Shown: piece by piece, positions 44,298 through 54,116 of the stretch | Numbering within the stretch: position 1 is the stretch's first letter | How the letters are laid out: each line of letters opens with the position of its first letter | NCBI GenBank assembly: GCA_022826805.1 | Contig: JAJDUH010000042.1 | Location: 1 to 64,000, forward strand | Direction: 5' to 3' | Source of the DNA: Candidatus Poribacteria bacterium | GTDB taxonomy: Bacteria; Poribacteria; WGA-4E; WGA-3G | DNA length: 64,000 bases | The notes under the pieces: generated by a model | Databases searched by the model: none | Seen by the model: only the letters and a program-made list of their open reading frames with translations | What the model was told of the DNA's origin: nothing | Program-made: the position numbers and the translations under genes

Positions 44298-45254
44298 TTA
44301 TCGAATAGCGATCGGATTGCCCGGAGAACCCGTCGCCCCCTTGAGGCGAAGTGGTGCAAAACAGAAGGCGAATTCGTAAACCTTCGCTGCCGCTAACTCC
44401 TCCGTAATAACGTTCTCAAGGTTGTAAATCCCGTGCTTGACGATAAACAGCTGATGCACTGGAAACGCTAATGATTCATCGGGATTCGGGACAACTTCGA
44501 CTCCCCAGTTATCGCAACACAACATCACGATCTTCTGGTCAACGAGGTATTGTCCCGCCTCCAGTCCAATGCCGGGTTGCGTGGCATTATAACGATCGTT
44601 GTCTGTCATCCAGAATTTACCCCAACCCGTGTGAATGATAACGACATCGCCAGGTGTGATTTGAACCCCTTGCTTTTTGAGTGCGCCTTCCAAATCGGCG
44701 CGGGTAATTTCATAACTATCGTCGAGATGTTCAACGCCTTTATAACCAGCAACATCAATCAGCACACCGCGCGTCACAATCGGTCCCACGTTCTCGACAC
44801 CGAGTTCCGTAAGTCCTTCGGCTTTGGCAAAGTCGCGCTGGTGCAAGCCGTTGTAATAGAGATCGCCGATACCGATGTGACCAAGCCCGTCGAATTGCGT
44901 ACCAATCTGACCGATTTCGCCGCTGAAGATTTCTTCAAACCACGTCGTTTTGTTCTCACCGAGGGGACCTGACATCGCTGGAATCCGCAGGCTATAGTGC
45001 CGCGTTCCAAAGACAGGGATACCGCTCTCATAGACTCTGCCGAGTTGATAGATTTCACCTGTTTTAATCAAACTCACCGCTTCCAATACTTTCTCCGGTG
45101 TTAGGCGATTTGCAGCGCCGCGCCGATCGTCGGCACCCCATTCGGAAGGAAACCACGATTCTTGTGTGAGGGTAACGGTTGCTGTGAGAGTGAGCACGCT
45201 AAAAACAAACGCAAATAAAATAAAAAGTTTGTGTTTTTTCGGTTTTTTGTACAT
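44298..45254 (-). CDS. Secreted cyclase-family metal-dependent hydrolase (kynurenine formamidase-like)
   Basis: 318 residues. Strong AGGAGG ribosome-binding site before the ATG. Signal peptide (LFILFAFVFSVLTLTATVTLT). The catalytic region has IGTQFDGLGHIG (related to the HxGTHxDxPxH metal motif), GDVVIIHTGWG and LCCDNWGVE. Members hydrolyse cyclic amides or formamides. Export is unusual for a plain formamidase and suggests a different, extracytoplasmic substrate. Confidence 0.85.
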   Translation of the reverse strand: MYKKPKKHKLFILFAFVFSVLTLTATVTLTQESWFPSEWGADDRRGAANRLTPEKVLEAVSLIKTGEIYQLGRVYESGIPVFGTRHYSLRIPAMSGPLGENKTTWFEEIFSGEIGQIGTQFDGLGHIGIGDLYYNGLHQRDFAKAEGLTELGVENVGPIVTRGVLIDVAGYKGVEHLDDSYEITRADLEGALKKQGVQITPGDVVIIHTGWGKFWMTDNDRYNATQPGIGLEAGQYLVDQKIVMLCCDNWGVEVVPNPDESLAFPVHQLFIVKHGIYNLENVITEELAAAKVYEFAFCFAPLRLKGATGSPGNPIAIR

Positions 45255-45273
45255 AATTACCTCCTGAAATAGT

Positions 45274-45315
45274 GGTTAGCGGTTAGTAGTTAGTAGATAG
45301 CGGTTAGCGATTAGA
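45274..45315. repeat. Short degenerate tandem repeat (GGTTAGC/TAGTTAG)
   Basis: About six 7-bp units of the type GGTTAGC/TAGTTAG upstream of the cyclase gene, in the divergent gap with the transporter. No function evident. Confidence 0.4.
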
Positions 45316-45458
45316 GGGCGAGATGACCTTGCCCCTACGTAGACCTGACTGCTAAAAGCGAGCGAAGCGAACATACTAATTGCTAAAAGTGAACGACCTA
45401 ATTGCTGACAGCCATTAACAAACACACAGATCCTGTACCTACAAATACGAGGGTGCCT

Positions 45459-46349
45459 ATGACCTTTACTTCAATCGCCTTAATTCTGCTGTCAGCATTT
45501 TGCCACGCCTTATGGAATTTCTACAGTAAATCCAGCAGAGATACACGAATCCTCTTTTTTTGGTGTGGACTTTACACCCTAACAATAGCGTTCATTGCCT
45601 TTGGTATCAAGAAGCCAATAGTTCCGAAACCCGTATGGATCTATATTGTTAGCTCCGCCTTGGTCCACCTGTTATATAAGCTGTCTTTGACGCACGCTTA
45701 TACCGTTGGCGAGATTTCATTCGTCTATCCCATTGCGCGCGCCGCGCCAGCTTTCTTACCACTCTTTGCCTTTATTTTTTTAAAGGAACGAATTTCCGGA
45801 CAAGGTTTGATAGGTATCTTATGTGTAATGGTCTCCATACTACTCTATCAACAACGTGAGGCACGCATTCAGTTCAAAGCTTTCTTTCGCTTCCTTCGCG
45901 AACCTGATGCCCTCTGGGCTTATGCCACCCTTGCCAGTGTCATTGCATATTCATTGATAGACAAACAGGGAATGTCCGAATTTCATCGCCATTCGACAGA
46001 GGCACCTATGTGGCGAGCTGTGACCTATTATTTGCTGGAGGGCGGTATCTCGCAAGTCTTTTACGGTTTTTCCTGCCTTGTCCGGTTTCCACGCCAGCAG
46101 ATTGCCCAGATTGGACGAACAGAATGGAAACGGGCCCTCGCTGTTGTTGGGCTTATGTTGACATCCTATTCGCTCATCCTCTACGTTTTGATGACAGAAA
46201 AGGTCAGCTATGTGACGTCGATTCGGCAGTGTTCTGTCATTTTCGTTGTTTTGCTCGGTGGTTACGCCTTGAAAGAGACCTATACAAAACGCCGATTTAT
46301 CGCCGCTGTTGTGATGGTATTCGGCATTTTTTTGATCGCATATCAATAA
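45459..46349 (+). CDS. EamA/DMT superfamily transporter
   Basis: About 296 residues. ATG 45459 follows GAGGGTG at about 6 bases. Ten hydrophobic segments arranged as two EamA repeats; the first repeat has LLSAFCHALWNFYSK and SFVYPIARAAPAFLPLF, the second VGLMLTSYSLILYVL and SIRQCSVIFVVLLGGYALKE. Likely a metabolite exporter of the inner membrane. No partner is seen. 46350-46584 after it holds no gene. Confidence 0.85.
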   Translation: MTFTSIALILLSAFCHALWNFYSKSSRDTRILFFWCGLYTLTIAFIAFGIKKPIVPKPVWIYIVSSALVHLLYKLSLTHAYTVGEISFVYPIARAAPAFLPLFAFIFLKERISGQGLIGILCVMVSILLYQQREARIQFKAFFRFLREPDALWAYATLASVIAYSLIDKQGMSEFHRHSTEAPMWRAVTYYLLEGGISQVFYGFSCLVRFPRQQIAQIGRTEWKRALAVVGLMLTSYSLILYVLMTEKVSYVTSIRQCSVIFVVLLGGYALKETYTKRRFIAAVVMVFGIFLIAYQ

Positions 46350-46584
46350 TTTTTAATTATTCCTTGCGGTTAAACCACGTGCGTTAAGACTTTATCGTGC
46401 GTTCCTCAAATCTGAAGAAATACCCTATCAAAAAACCCTGTGCCGTTGTTGCAGGCTACGGTGCTGATTAATTTTTAACACCAAAATCCTTAAATTCACC
46501 CGAGAGGTAATCAGAAACCTGCATTCTCACTCCGAAGCAAACGGACGCAGCAGCCCAGGCTTACATAATTAAAATTAAAGAACC

Positions 46585-47559
46585 TCAATCGAAGGACACA
46601 CCCAATTTGACGCTCCGTTCGGGATGATTGTCCATTTCTATGTAGGCTTCGACTGAATCTTCAAAGGGAACCACCGGGTCAACGACGTCTTCACACTCGA
46701 ACCGTCCTTCAGCAAGCCATTTCCAGCAGGTATCAATGATACGTCTGAAATTCCAACGTGGATGATCGCGGTTCGGATCGCTGTTAGCGCGCGCAAAGAT
46801 TATGTTCGGGATGTTGACGTGCGCCACAGCCCCGAGGTCAAGTCCACCTGTACATGCTTTCGCGCGTCCAGCATAGACGATCGTCCCCTCGAAAGTGACG
46901 CTGCGAAGGGCATCATCGAGGGCTTCGTAGATTGCACTGGTTTCTACAGCCACATCAACACCAAGCCCACCCGTCGCTTCTTTAAGCACTTCGCCAGTAT
47001 TGCAAGCAGTTGGGTCAATAACAAGTTCCGCCCCAGTCTTTTCAGCGACTTTCCGCCGTCTTTCAATCGGGTCTACGGCAGCAACAAAGTCAGCTCCCGC
47101 GATCCGTGCCATCTGCACCGTCATCAATCCGATCGCACCAAGTCCAAAAACAGCAACGCGCTCACCAACGCGTACTTTTCCATCACGAATAGCGGACATC
47201 GCGAAGTGTGCGGGATCGTAACAGACGGCTTCCTTCCATGTCATCTGGTCGTGCAATTTGAGAAGTCGGTTTGCAGCCCACGTGTGCGTCTCCTTGAGGT
47301 GCCCGTGACTGGTGACACGATCCCCAATCTCAAAACTTTCAACGTCGTCTCCAATTTCAGTAATTCTTCCAACACACATATTTCCAAGTCCCAGTGGAAA
47401 ACTTGGGTTGTTGTATCCGTAGTACGCTGTCAGTTCGGTGCCGCGTTTAGGCGCGCCGAATTCGACTTGAACCCGGACGCTGTCTGCTGGGACAGGTCCA
47501 TCTTCATATTCTCTCAAAACGGGTTGCCGAGGGGCAACCGCGACTAATTCCCTTGGCAT
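46585..47559 (-). CDS. Zinc-type medium-chain dehydrogenase/alcohol dehydrogenase-like protein
   Basis: About 324 residues. ATG 47559 has AGGGAG upstream. The N-terminal GroES-like catalytic fold (GDRVTSHGHLKETHTWA) is followed by a Rossmann fold with VAVFGLGAIGLMTVQMARIAGA and a NAD-binding Asp (AVDPIERRRKV). The typical structural-zinc four-Cys cluster is absent, as in sorbitol/threonine dehydrogenase-like subgroups. Probably oxidises a sugar alcohol. Last in the 46.6-54 kb cluster. Confidence 0.88.
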   Translation of the reverse strand: MPRELVAVAPRQPVLREYEDGPVPADSVRVQVEFGAPKRGTELTAYYGYNNPSFPLGLGNMCVGRITEIGDDVESFEIGDRVTSHGHLKETHTWAANRLLKLHDQMTWKEAVCYDPAHFAMSAIRDGKVRVGERVAVFGLGAIGLMTVQMARIAGADFVAAVDPIERRRKVAEKTGAELVIDPTACNTGEVLKEATGGLGVDVAVETSAIYEALDDALRSVTFEGTIVYAGRAKACTGGLDLGAVAHVNIPNIIFARANSDPNRDHPRWNFRRIIDTCWKWLAEGRFECEDVVDPVVPFEDSVEAYIEMDNHPERSVKLGVSFD

Positions 47560-47607
47560 ACTTGTCTCCCTCACGTGTTTAACGGCACACGGCGTGTGCC
47601 TACTACT

Positions 47608-50103
47608 TTAATGTGGAATTCCCAACTGATGCATCCGACGGTGAATCGCCTCTCGTGCTTCTTGGAACGGACGAGAGAGAAATTCTAAATGATCATCCTC
47701 CCCATGGTGGTGCGTCACAGTCCCATGTTCATGATGACGCGCTGTCTGCTGGATGTAGGACAGCCCACCCTCAATCAGGGTCAACATATAGTTTGCTGTT
47801 TCTGGGTCGAACATCCACCATTCACCACCGACAGCAATATAGATGGGTGAGGTATGCGCAATAATACCGCGCCCCCATCCGTCGTGATGCGGGACAGCTT
47901 GTGCGTAATTAGGTCCCCCGCAGCGCGCCGCAATCCACGAATGCTTGTCCACCTTCAGGTTGGCTTTCAGGTGTAAATGTGCCTTGCCCTCTTTGTCCTC
48001 AGTAGAAGCGACAACCTGTCCTGCCTGAATAATTTGCAATGTATGGATCGGAAAGATGGAATCCGCAGAAGCTTCAACCTCGACCGTCCCGCCGTTACCC
48101 GGCAGGTTAATCGTGCTACCAATTGGTTGTCCGTCAACCGTGAGACGGATCATGGGACCACCACTCAAGAATGTGTTTCCAGCGCTCATGTATTTGCACC
48201 AGTTATCGTAGTTAAATTCCTCGTTGTCAGGAATGTGGACATAAGTGCGATAAACACCTACCGGCACATCGCTACTCATCTTATCTGTCCCACCGACGAG
48301 CGGTAACTTATAGCCACAGTTAAGATAGCGGTAGTACTCAAGATGTCCATACATAGCGTTGGTAAGATACTCAACAGCATCTACACGTCCGGTGGCAATG
48401 AGCGTTGCCGGTTCACAATTCGGATTCGGAATGTGCGGTAGGACAACTGTACCGCCTTGGGCATGACACGCATCTGCCCAGTGGGAAAGCGTGACCTCCA
48501 TATTTCCACCGAGTTCCGCTTCCCCCGGTCCATCGGAACACCACGGTGCAACCTGTTCCTTTAAACCGAGGAGTGTGAGATGGCCGAGGAGATGCTGACG
48601 ATTCTCTTGTGTTGCATAGACAATGCTCCGTCCATCGGCGGATGTCGTAGGTCTTCCAATGAACTCTTCTGTATTTGTGAAGAGATGTCCCCACTGCGAA
48701 AGAAGAAGATTCACAACGCCGAGGTCTTCACCTTGTGCTTCAGTGTGCGCGCCCTGCGTAGACAGGAAATGTACGTGTGTATCACCACTGAAATAGCGTT
48801 CAGCGTTCATATCGCACCACCGTTTTATCCGCAGCGTAAGATCACGTTGCCCCGGTTTTATGTTAACAGTCGTCCGCAGTGGTGTATATTCAAAACCGCG
48901 AGCGACATCAACAATAACGTCCCCACGAGGGAGCCATCCCTGACACGTGCCGTCAATATAGGCATAACTAATCTGTCCAAGTCGCACATCGCCACCCACA
49001 TCTATGTGCCATGTACCGTTGTTTGAGTTAACATGAGCGTGGTGTCCGTGTGGCGCGTACGGCACGCCATGTGGAGAACGGAAATGGATGCGACACGGCA
49101 CGGGTCTGTTCGTATCCTCGTCAATTACGGTGGTATGCACCCAGTTTCTGCCAGAGTCAATGACCTCTACCTTGACGCGTTCATTAGGTTGAACAGTCCC
49201 TTTTTCTTCGACTTCACCCCAATTAACACTGCCGAGAGTCTCACCCTGATTCTTGACTTCAACAGTGGCAGAAGGCGTAGCAGACACTTCAACATACGCA
49301 GGACTGCTTTTGTTGTTTTGGGATTCACCCCAACCTTTGAAGTCGTCGTTAATAAAAGCATCCGGCGCGTTTTCCGGCAACGGGTGTGGATAAGTCGCAA
49401 CGCCGCGATCAACATTGACTTCCATATCAAAGGCTTTGTCAGCATCATCAGATTGCGGAAGCGTGATTTTGACTTCGCGGCGCGGACGACGCGGTATCGG
49501 ATTTTCGTCGAGGTAACCGAGCGTGATTGCTGCAACGATAAAACGCCGTTCTTGTGGTTGAATTTCGATTGATGCGACTTCAACGCCGTCCCTTAGGTTT
49601 TTCCACACCCACAAATAGTAATCGCGCGGTGTCCCCTGGCTCACCTCCGTTTGTCGGTTACCCGCTGAACCCCATGCTCCCTCATAACGTGGTGCTAAGC
49701 TCTCCTGTCGGTCAGGTATAGCAAGGAATGTCTGCTGTCCCCATCCCTGCGGTACGCCGCCGATCTCAAAACGTTCGCGAATTGGCACATTTTCTGTTTC
49801 ACCATCGGTGTAATGGAAAACGTAATTGGCAATGAGTTTGGCAATCGGTTCGCCTTCGGGTATGCGTGACTCGAGCAGGCGATGTACAAAGATAATACAC
49901 TTCGGATTTGCATTGATGGGAACTTGAATAGGATCGGTATTAACACCTTCGCCGAAGCCCAAGAAACAGGTTGCGCCTTCAGCGATCTCGAAAGGGAGTC
50001 CGTGGAACGTCTGGGCACCAACGTTCGGTGTCGCATCTGCACCGATAATCTCTGTACCGACATTACACAAGGCAGCAAGTGAGATAGGTTGGTAGTCTTT
50101 CAT
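47608..50103 (-). CDS. CehA/McbA family metallohydrolase (PHP-like)
   Basis: About 831 residues from ATG 50103 (AAGGA about 11 bases upstream). A long N-terminal beta-rich region includes CRIHFRSPHGVPYAPHGHHAH. The central metal domain has RYFSGDTHVHFLSTQGAHTE and VVLPHIPNPNC, VGGTDKMSSD, typical of PHP-like hydrolases of the CehA/McbA type. The C-terminal portion is beta-rich (GGTVEVEASADSIFPIHTLQII). The substrate, perhaps a carbohydrate ester or amide, is unknown. There is no signal peptide. Confidence 0.85.
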   Translation of the reverse strand: MKDYQPISLAALCNVGTEIIGADATPNVGAQTFHGLPFEIAEGATCFLGFGEGVNTDPIQVPINANPKCIIFVHRLLESRIPEGEPIAKLIANYVFHYTDGETENVPIRERFEIGGVPQGWGQQTFLAIPDRQESLAPRYEGAWGSAGNRQTEVSQGTPRDYYLWVWKNLRDGVEVASIEIQPQERRFIVAAITLGYLDENPIPRRPRREVKITLPQSDDADKAFDMEVNVDRGVATYPHPLPENAPDAFINDDFKGWGESQNNKSSPAYVEVSATPSATVEVKNQGETLGSVNWGEVEEKGTVQPNERVKVEVIDSGRNWVHTTVIDEDTNRPVPCRIHFRSPHGVPYAPHGHHAHVNSNNGTWHIDVGGDVRLGQISYAYIDGTCQGWLPRGDVIVDVARGFEYTPLRTTVNIKPGQRDLTLRIKRWCDMNAERYFSGDTHVHFLSTQGAHTEAQGEDLGVVNLLLSQWGHLFTNTEEFIGRPTTSADGRSIVYATQENRQHLLGHLTLLGLKEQVAPWCSDGPGEAELGGNMEVTLSHWADACHAQGGTVVLPHIPNPNCEPATLIATGRVDAVEYLTNAMYGHLEYYRYLNCGYKLPLVGGTDKMSSDVPVGVYRTYVHIPDNEEFNYDNWCKYMSAGNTFLSGGPMIRLTVDGQPIGSTINLPGNGGTVEVEASADSIFPIHTLQIIQAGQVVASTEDKEGKAHLHLKANLKVDKHSWIAARCGGPNYAQAVPHHDGWGRGIIAHTSPIYIAVGGEWWMFDPETANYMLTLIEGGLSYIQQTARHHEHGTVTHHHGEDDHLEFLSRPFQEAREAIHRRMHQLGIPH

Positions 50104-50124
50104 GTTTTTTAATTTCCTTTTAAA

Positions 50125-50150
50125 GCCCCAGCGGGGCGACATGTCTATAG
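50125..50150. repeat. GCCCC-AGC-GGGGC hairpin fragment
   Basis: A 5-bp stem followed by GACATGTCTATAG, similar to the twin repeats at 40892-40965. It lies between the CehA/McbA start and the oxidoreductase stop. Confidence 0.35.
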
Positions 50151-51140
50151 CGGAAAATCAATGGACTGTCCCTGTTCAGAAGACATATAGAACGCTTGCA
50201 TCAATTCTGTGAGGTTACGCCCGTCTTGAATAGTAATCGTCATCGGCTCATCGCGAAGAATAGCGTTAATCCACTGTTGTATCGGTTCAGGAGGTGCTGC
50301 TGGTGCGTTGGCAACGTATTCAGCTTTTTGCTCATCAGAAAGTTTGCGAGTTTCAAAGTGCATCTCACCGTGTCCGGCAGCGAATGAGCCTTCTGTGCCA
50401 AAAATCTCAAGCATGTTGGGACCAGAACGGTGGGTCCACGCAACATCGATTACGCCGAGTGCTTTGTTTGCGAATTCGACAACTGAAACGCTATTATCAT
50501 CAATCGGGAAATTGCCGGTGAAGTTGTTAATCTTGGCGATAGCACTTTTCGGTTCACCCATCAACCACCGGATAACATCGACACGGTGACACCCTAAATC
50601 AAAGAGTGCCCCACCACCTGCGCGTACCGGATCCGCGAACCAGGCACTTGTGCCACTGAACCAGCTATCTAGTGCAGCGGAGTGCGCTATCCGTCCTCTA
50701 CCGAATGTGATGTCGCCGAGAAGTCCGTCATCAATTGCCTTTTTCGCAAACAGGATTTCAGGGTTCGCACGGGAAGGCAGCGAAATCATGAACTTCACGC
50801 CTGCTTTCTCAACGGCTTCAATAATTGGATCGCATTCCGCGACTGTGATAGCGAGTGCCTTTTCGGTAAAGATATGTTTTCCGGCTTCAGCGGCAGCAAT
50901 CATGACACGCGGATGGTCGGATGTGATCGCATCAACAGCGACTGCGTCTACGTCGTCACGGCTAAGGACTTCATCGAGGTCGGTATAGAACGGAACATCG
51001 TATTGCTCCGCGGCATCTCTGCCTCCGTATTCTTCTTCATCCCAGACGGCGACGAGCTCGGTTTCAGGGTTTTCGTTAATTTTTCGGGCATAGCCACCAG
51101 CGTGGACGTGTGCCATACTAATCTTTGCGACTCTAATCAT
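50145..51140 (-). CDS. Gfo/Idh/MocA family oxidoreductase
   Basis: About 331 residues from ATG 51140 (AAGGA about 12 bases upstream). Unlike the other two copies, the N terminus IRVAKISMAHVHAGGYARKI lacks the standard G-x-G-x-x-G; the nucleotide loop appears replaced by S-M-A-H-V-H-A-G-G. Sugar-binding residues follow in EKALAITVAECDPI and a GGGALFDLGCHRVDVIRWL motif. NAD-dependent sugar oxidoreductase of unknown substrate. Confidence 0.85.
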   Translation of the reverse strand: MIRVAKISMAHVHAGGYARKINENPETELVAVWDEEEYGGRDAAEQYDVPFYTDLDEVLSRDDVDAVAVDAITSDHPRVMIAAAEAGKHIFTEKALAITVAECDPIIEAVEKAGVKFMISLPSRANPEILFAKKAIDDGLLGDITFGRGRIAHSAALDSWFSGTSAWFADPVRAGGGALFDLGCHRVDVIRWLMGEPKSAIAKINNFTGNFPIDDNSVSVVEFANKALGVIDVAWTHRSGPNMLEIFGTEGSFAAGHGEMHFETRKLSDEQKAEYVANAPAAPPEPIQQWINAILRDEPMTITIQDGRNLTELMQAFYMSSEQGQSIDFPL

Positions 51141-51405
51141 CTTTTTAATTTTCCTTGCGGTTCGTTCAGAGCGGGTTTGGAACTTAAAGTGCCATTTCGT
51201 AGATCTTAAGAAACACCCAAGCAAAAACCCCTCCATTTCATTACGGGCTATGTTTGGTTTTTCTAATGGGGCTTACGCAATCCCGTGATTTTGCTTAACC
51301 ATCAACCCGGGTTTTCTTAAAAAATGTGGAAGAAGCGTCAATGGTTAAAGCCCCAAAAACAGTTAGACTAACCCAATAACCAAGTGGGTCAAAGTGCCCC
51401 TTGAT

Positions 51406-52176
51406 TTATCCAATCCGCCCAACAGAGGATCGAGTTGCGAGATGATTCCAACCACGAAGAACCAGTTTGACGTTGGTATGGCGGTTTTGGGATTCGATCT
51501 CATCATCACCGGCATGCATCTGAACAAGAACGCTTTTTCGCGTCTGGTTTGAGTAGTTCGGCATTGAACCGTGTAGTGTGAAGTAGCTAAAGAAAAGGAC
51601 ATCTCCCGGTTCCGCTTCTAAAACAGTTGCGTTCTCAATCGGGTATTGATCCGTAACTTCAGCATTATCACCGCTTCCCATCATGCCGTCGGTGCGTCCC
51701 AACTGGTGGGAGCCGGGATAGACACGAACACACCCCATCTCATCGGTAGCTTCTGAGACGTAGATGATAGCAGCGATCATGCTGTCTTTGACGGAGGGGA
51801 AGTACTGCCAATCTTGGTGCATCGGGAAGGGGGCGCCTTTCTCCGGGGGCTTACAGAAAAGTTTGGAGTGGTGGAGCATAATATCCGGGCCGAGGATATC
51901 TTCAGTAATATCGAGAAACTTCTTCTGCATAAATGCCTGCATCCAAACCCCAGAGAAACTCTGGATATTGTGTGTGTGGATAATAACAGATTCACCACCA
52001 TCTAGGGCATCCATCAATCTGCCGCCCCAACGGGCATTAACGTTTTCATCACTCTTGAGAAGCTGATCCACCACTCGATCAAAGTCGTTTTCCATCGCCT
52101 TAATCTCTTCAGGTGAATAGACACCCTTGGCGAAATAGTATCCGTTTTCGTGAAAGAATTTTCCTATATCTGACAT
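51406..52176 (-). CDS. Phytanoyl-CoA dioxygenase (PhyH) family protein 3
   Basis: About 256 residues. ATG 52176 overlaps the stop of the ABC gene (TAATG), so the two are translationally coupled. HxD in PMHQDWQYFP (H120, D122), distal His in TLHGSMPNYS (H202) and Arg in QTRKSV. Complete Fe/2-oxoglutarate site. The longer open frame upstream overlaps the ABC gene and is rejected. Confidence 0.9.
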   Translation of the reverse strand: MSDIGKFFHENGYYFAKGVYSPEEIKAMENDFDRVVDQLLKSDENVNARWGGRLMDALDGGESVIIHTHNIQSFSGVWMQAFMQKKFLDITEDILGPDIMLHHSKLFCKPPEKGAPFPMHQDWQYFPSVKDSMIAAIIYVSEATDEMGCVRVYPGSHQLGRTDGMMGSGDNAEVTDQYPIENATVLEAEPGDVLFFSYFTLHGSMPNYSNQTRKSVLVQMHAGDDEIESQNRHTNVKLVLRGWNHLATRSSVGRIG

Positions 52177-52940
52177 TACAGTTTTGTAACCTCCAGAAAG
52201 AATTTGTAAAACCAATTTTGTGAAGGTATTTCTTCGGTATCAGCTGTGCCTCTCTCTTCACACAACTCGCGAAACGTTTTGAATACTGCGAACTGTCCAC
52301 CGTTCAGAATTCCGATGGATTTCCCTTCCTGTGAGTCAGAACCGCACAATCGAGAAACATCCTCAAGACGGTTGGTAGCTATTACGACGGTTTTTCCCAG
52401 CGATTGAAGTTCCTCAAGCAGTTCTGTCATCTCGACCTGTCCACTTGGATCAAGCGGTGTAAGAGGTTCGTCGAGCAACCATAACTGCGGTTCATGCAAG
52501 AAGGTTTTGGCGAACAAAAGCCGCTGCCGTTCTCCTGTTGATAGAATACCGGTTTTGACATCGCGCAGGTGTTCGATGTCCATTAATTCGATCACTGCTC
52601 CGATTGCCGTAGAGCGTTCGCGTTTGTCTAATTTATATGCAGCGGCGAAAAAATTGAGATAATCGATGACAGACAACTCAGGATATCCCTCGAACGCGAC
52701 CGGGATATACCCGATACGCGAACGCACCTGCTTCAGGTTTGCAAATGCGTCAATGCCATCAATCGAGACGCTGCCTGATGTTGGTTCGACTAAAGTCGCC
52801 AGGATGTTAAGCAAGAGCGTTTTGCCTGTGCCATTTCTACCGAGTAGGATGAGGCATTCCCCGGTTGCCACCTGAAACGTGAGTTCTGTAAGAAACGGCT
52901 TCTTGTCAAAAGATTTACACAAGTTTTGGACATCAAGCAT
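52176..52940 (-). CDS. ABC transporter ATP-binding protein
   Basis: 254 residues. Walker A GRNGTGKTLLL, signature LSTGERQRL, Walker B LWLLDEPLTPLD, and a switch His replaced in ATNRLEDVS (Asn at the usual His position). Single nucleotide-binding domain, no membrane domain and no permease gene next to it. Its coupling to the PhyH gene by a TAATG overlap is unusual. Either its permease is elsewhere or it is a soluble ATPase. Confidence 0.88.
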   Translation of the reverse strand: MLDVQNLCKSFDKKPFLTELTFQVATGECLILLGRNGTGKTLLLNILATLVEPTSGSVSIDGIDAFANLKQVRSRIGYIPVAFEGYPELSVIDYLNFFAAAYKLDKRERSTAIGAVIELMDIEHLRDVKTGILSTGERQRLLFAKTFLHEPQLWLLDEPLTPLDPSGQVEMTELLEELQSLGKTVVIATNRLEDVSRLCGSDSQEGKSIGILNGGQFAVFKTFRELCEERGTADTEEIPSQNWFYKFFLEVTKL

Positions 52941-52992
52941 CTTTAATTTTTCGCCAAGTGTGAAAGAGAAGCCTCCAATGGATAAAATTTCA

Positions 52993-53067
52993 CTCTTAAG
53001 ATCCGCAGGCTCCGTTGTCGCCTCCTCACAGCGTTTCTAACTGTTTAGGATCGCCTGATCTTAAGAG
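52993..53067. repeat. 75-bp element with CTCTTAAGATC inverted repeats
   Basis: CTCTTAAGATC (52993-53003) and GATCTTAAGAG (53057-53067) are perfect 11-bp inverted repeats around a short spacer. Only 161 bases separate the flanking genes. It could be a small mobile element or a regulatory stem. Confidence 0.45.
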
Positions 53068-53101
53068 CAAACCAGAGCAAAAACCCTATTGGTACAAACA
53101 T

Positions 53102-54103
53102 TCAACTCAGATCCACCTTGACGGGTCTACCGAGTTCGGCGGATTGCCATGCTGCTTCGGTTAGTTGAATGACGCGCAATCCATTTTCAACACCGATCGG
53201 GTTCCCTGTCCGTTCGCCACGGACGAGTTCGATGAAAGCAACATCTTTGTTGCCCGATGCAGGCATTTCAGATTCGTCAACAAGTTCTGGATTACCTTCC
53301 CGTCCCTGGCGATAGAGCTGACCTGCGCGGAGATAAAGCGCGCCTTCCTCAAGCCAAATAGAGAAATCTTCTCGAACGCCGCCAAAAGCATGTCCCACAA
53401 TGCTAATATTGCACAAGGCACCGGTATCAAACTTGATTGACATCGCCGTAAGAACATCTACTTCAATGTCCAAGTTGTCTATCATTGCGAAAACGGTATC
53501 AGGACTCGCTTCCAATACCCAGAGCAGGATATCAATCAGATGGCTTCCTGAGTCGTTCAGTTGTCCACCACCACCCAGGAACGGGTCTTGTCGCCACTTC
53601 CCTTGCTGATTTCGATACCAATTCTGTGATTGATGCGCAGAGACGAAGTTCACACGACCGAGTTCACCGCTCTGAACCACATTGCGACAGTATTGATAGG
53701 TAGGGCTCAAGTGCCTTTGATAGCCTATCATCAGGTGCAAACCCGTCTCTTCCACTTTTGCTATTACCTGTTTGGCATGGTCCACCGTGCAAACCATCGG
53801 TTTTTCCGTGTGCACATGACACCCCGCATCAAGCGCATCCATGATATGTTGGAAGTGGAGTCCATGTGGTGAACTAATGACAACGGCGTCGGGTTTGACA
53901 GCGGCTAACATCTCAACGTGGTCCGTATAGGTAGGGACAGACGCATCTAAACCGACGTTTTCTTTGAAGGCGTCGAGTGAACTGGTGCTTGGATCCGCAA
54001 GCGCAACAATCTCTACATCTTCAACACTCGACACACTCCGTCCGTGTCCGCGTGCGTTACCACCACATCCGATAAATGCAAAGTTTAATTTCTGTTTTGA
54101 CAT
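53102..54103 (-). CDS. Gfo/Idh/MocA family oxidoreductase
   Basis: 333 residues. FIGCGGNARGHGRSV is the dinucleotide loop (G-C-G-G-N-A); EKPMVC holds the conserved Lys-Pro. The substrate domain has FLGGGGQLNDSGSHLIDILLWV. ATG follows CAGGAG by about 7 bases. The first gene of the cluster, 161 bases upstream of the ABC gene. Confidence 0.9.
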   Translation of the reverse strand: MSKQKLNFAFIGCGGNARGHGRSVSSVEDVEIVALADPSTSSLDAFKENVGLDASVPTYTDHVEMLAAVKPDAVVISSPHGLHFQHIMDALDAGCHVHTEKPMVCTVDHAKQVIAKVEETGLHLMIGYQRHLSPTYQYCRNVVQSGELGRVNFVSAHQSQNWYRNQQGKWRQDPFLGGGGQLNDSGSHLIDILLWVLEASPDTVFAMIDNLDIEVDVLTAMSIKFDTGALCNISIVGHAFGGVREDFSIWLEEGALYLRAGQLYRQGREGNPELVDESEMPASGNKDVAFIELVRGERTGNPIGVENGLRVIQLTEAAWQSAELGRPVKVDLS

Positions 54104-54116
54104 AGATGCTCCTGTC

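Noticed and set aside
47608..49583. Antisense frames over the CehA/McbA gene (for example 49033-49572)
   Set aside because: They follow codon shadows of the real gene and show no domain.
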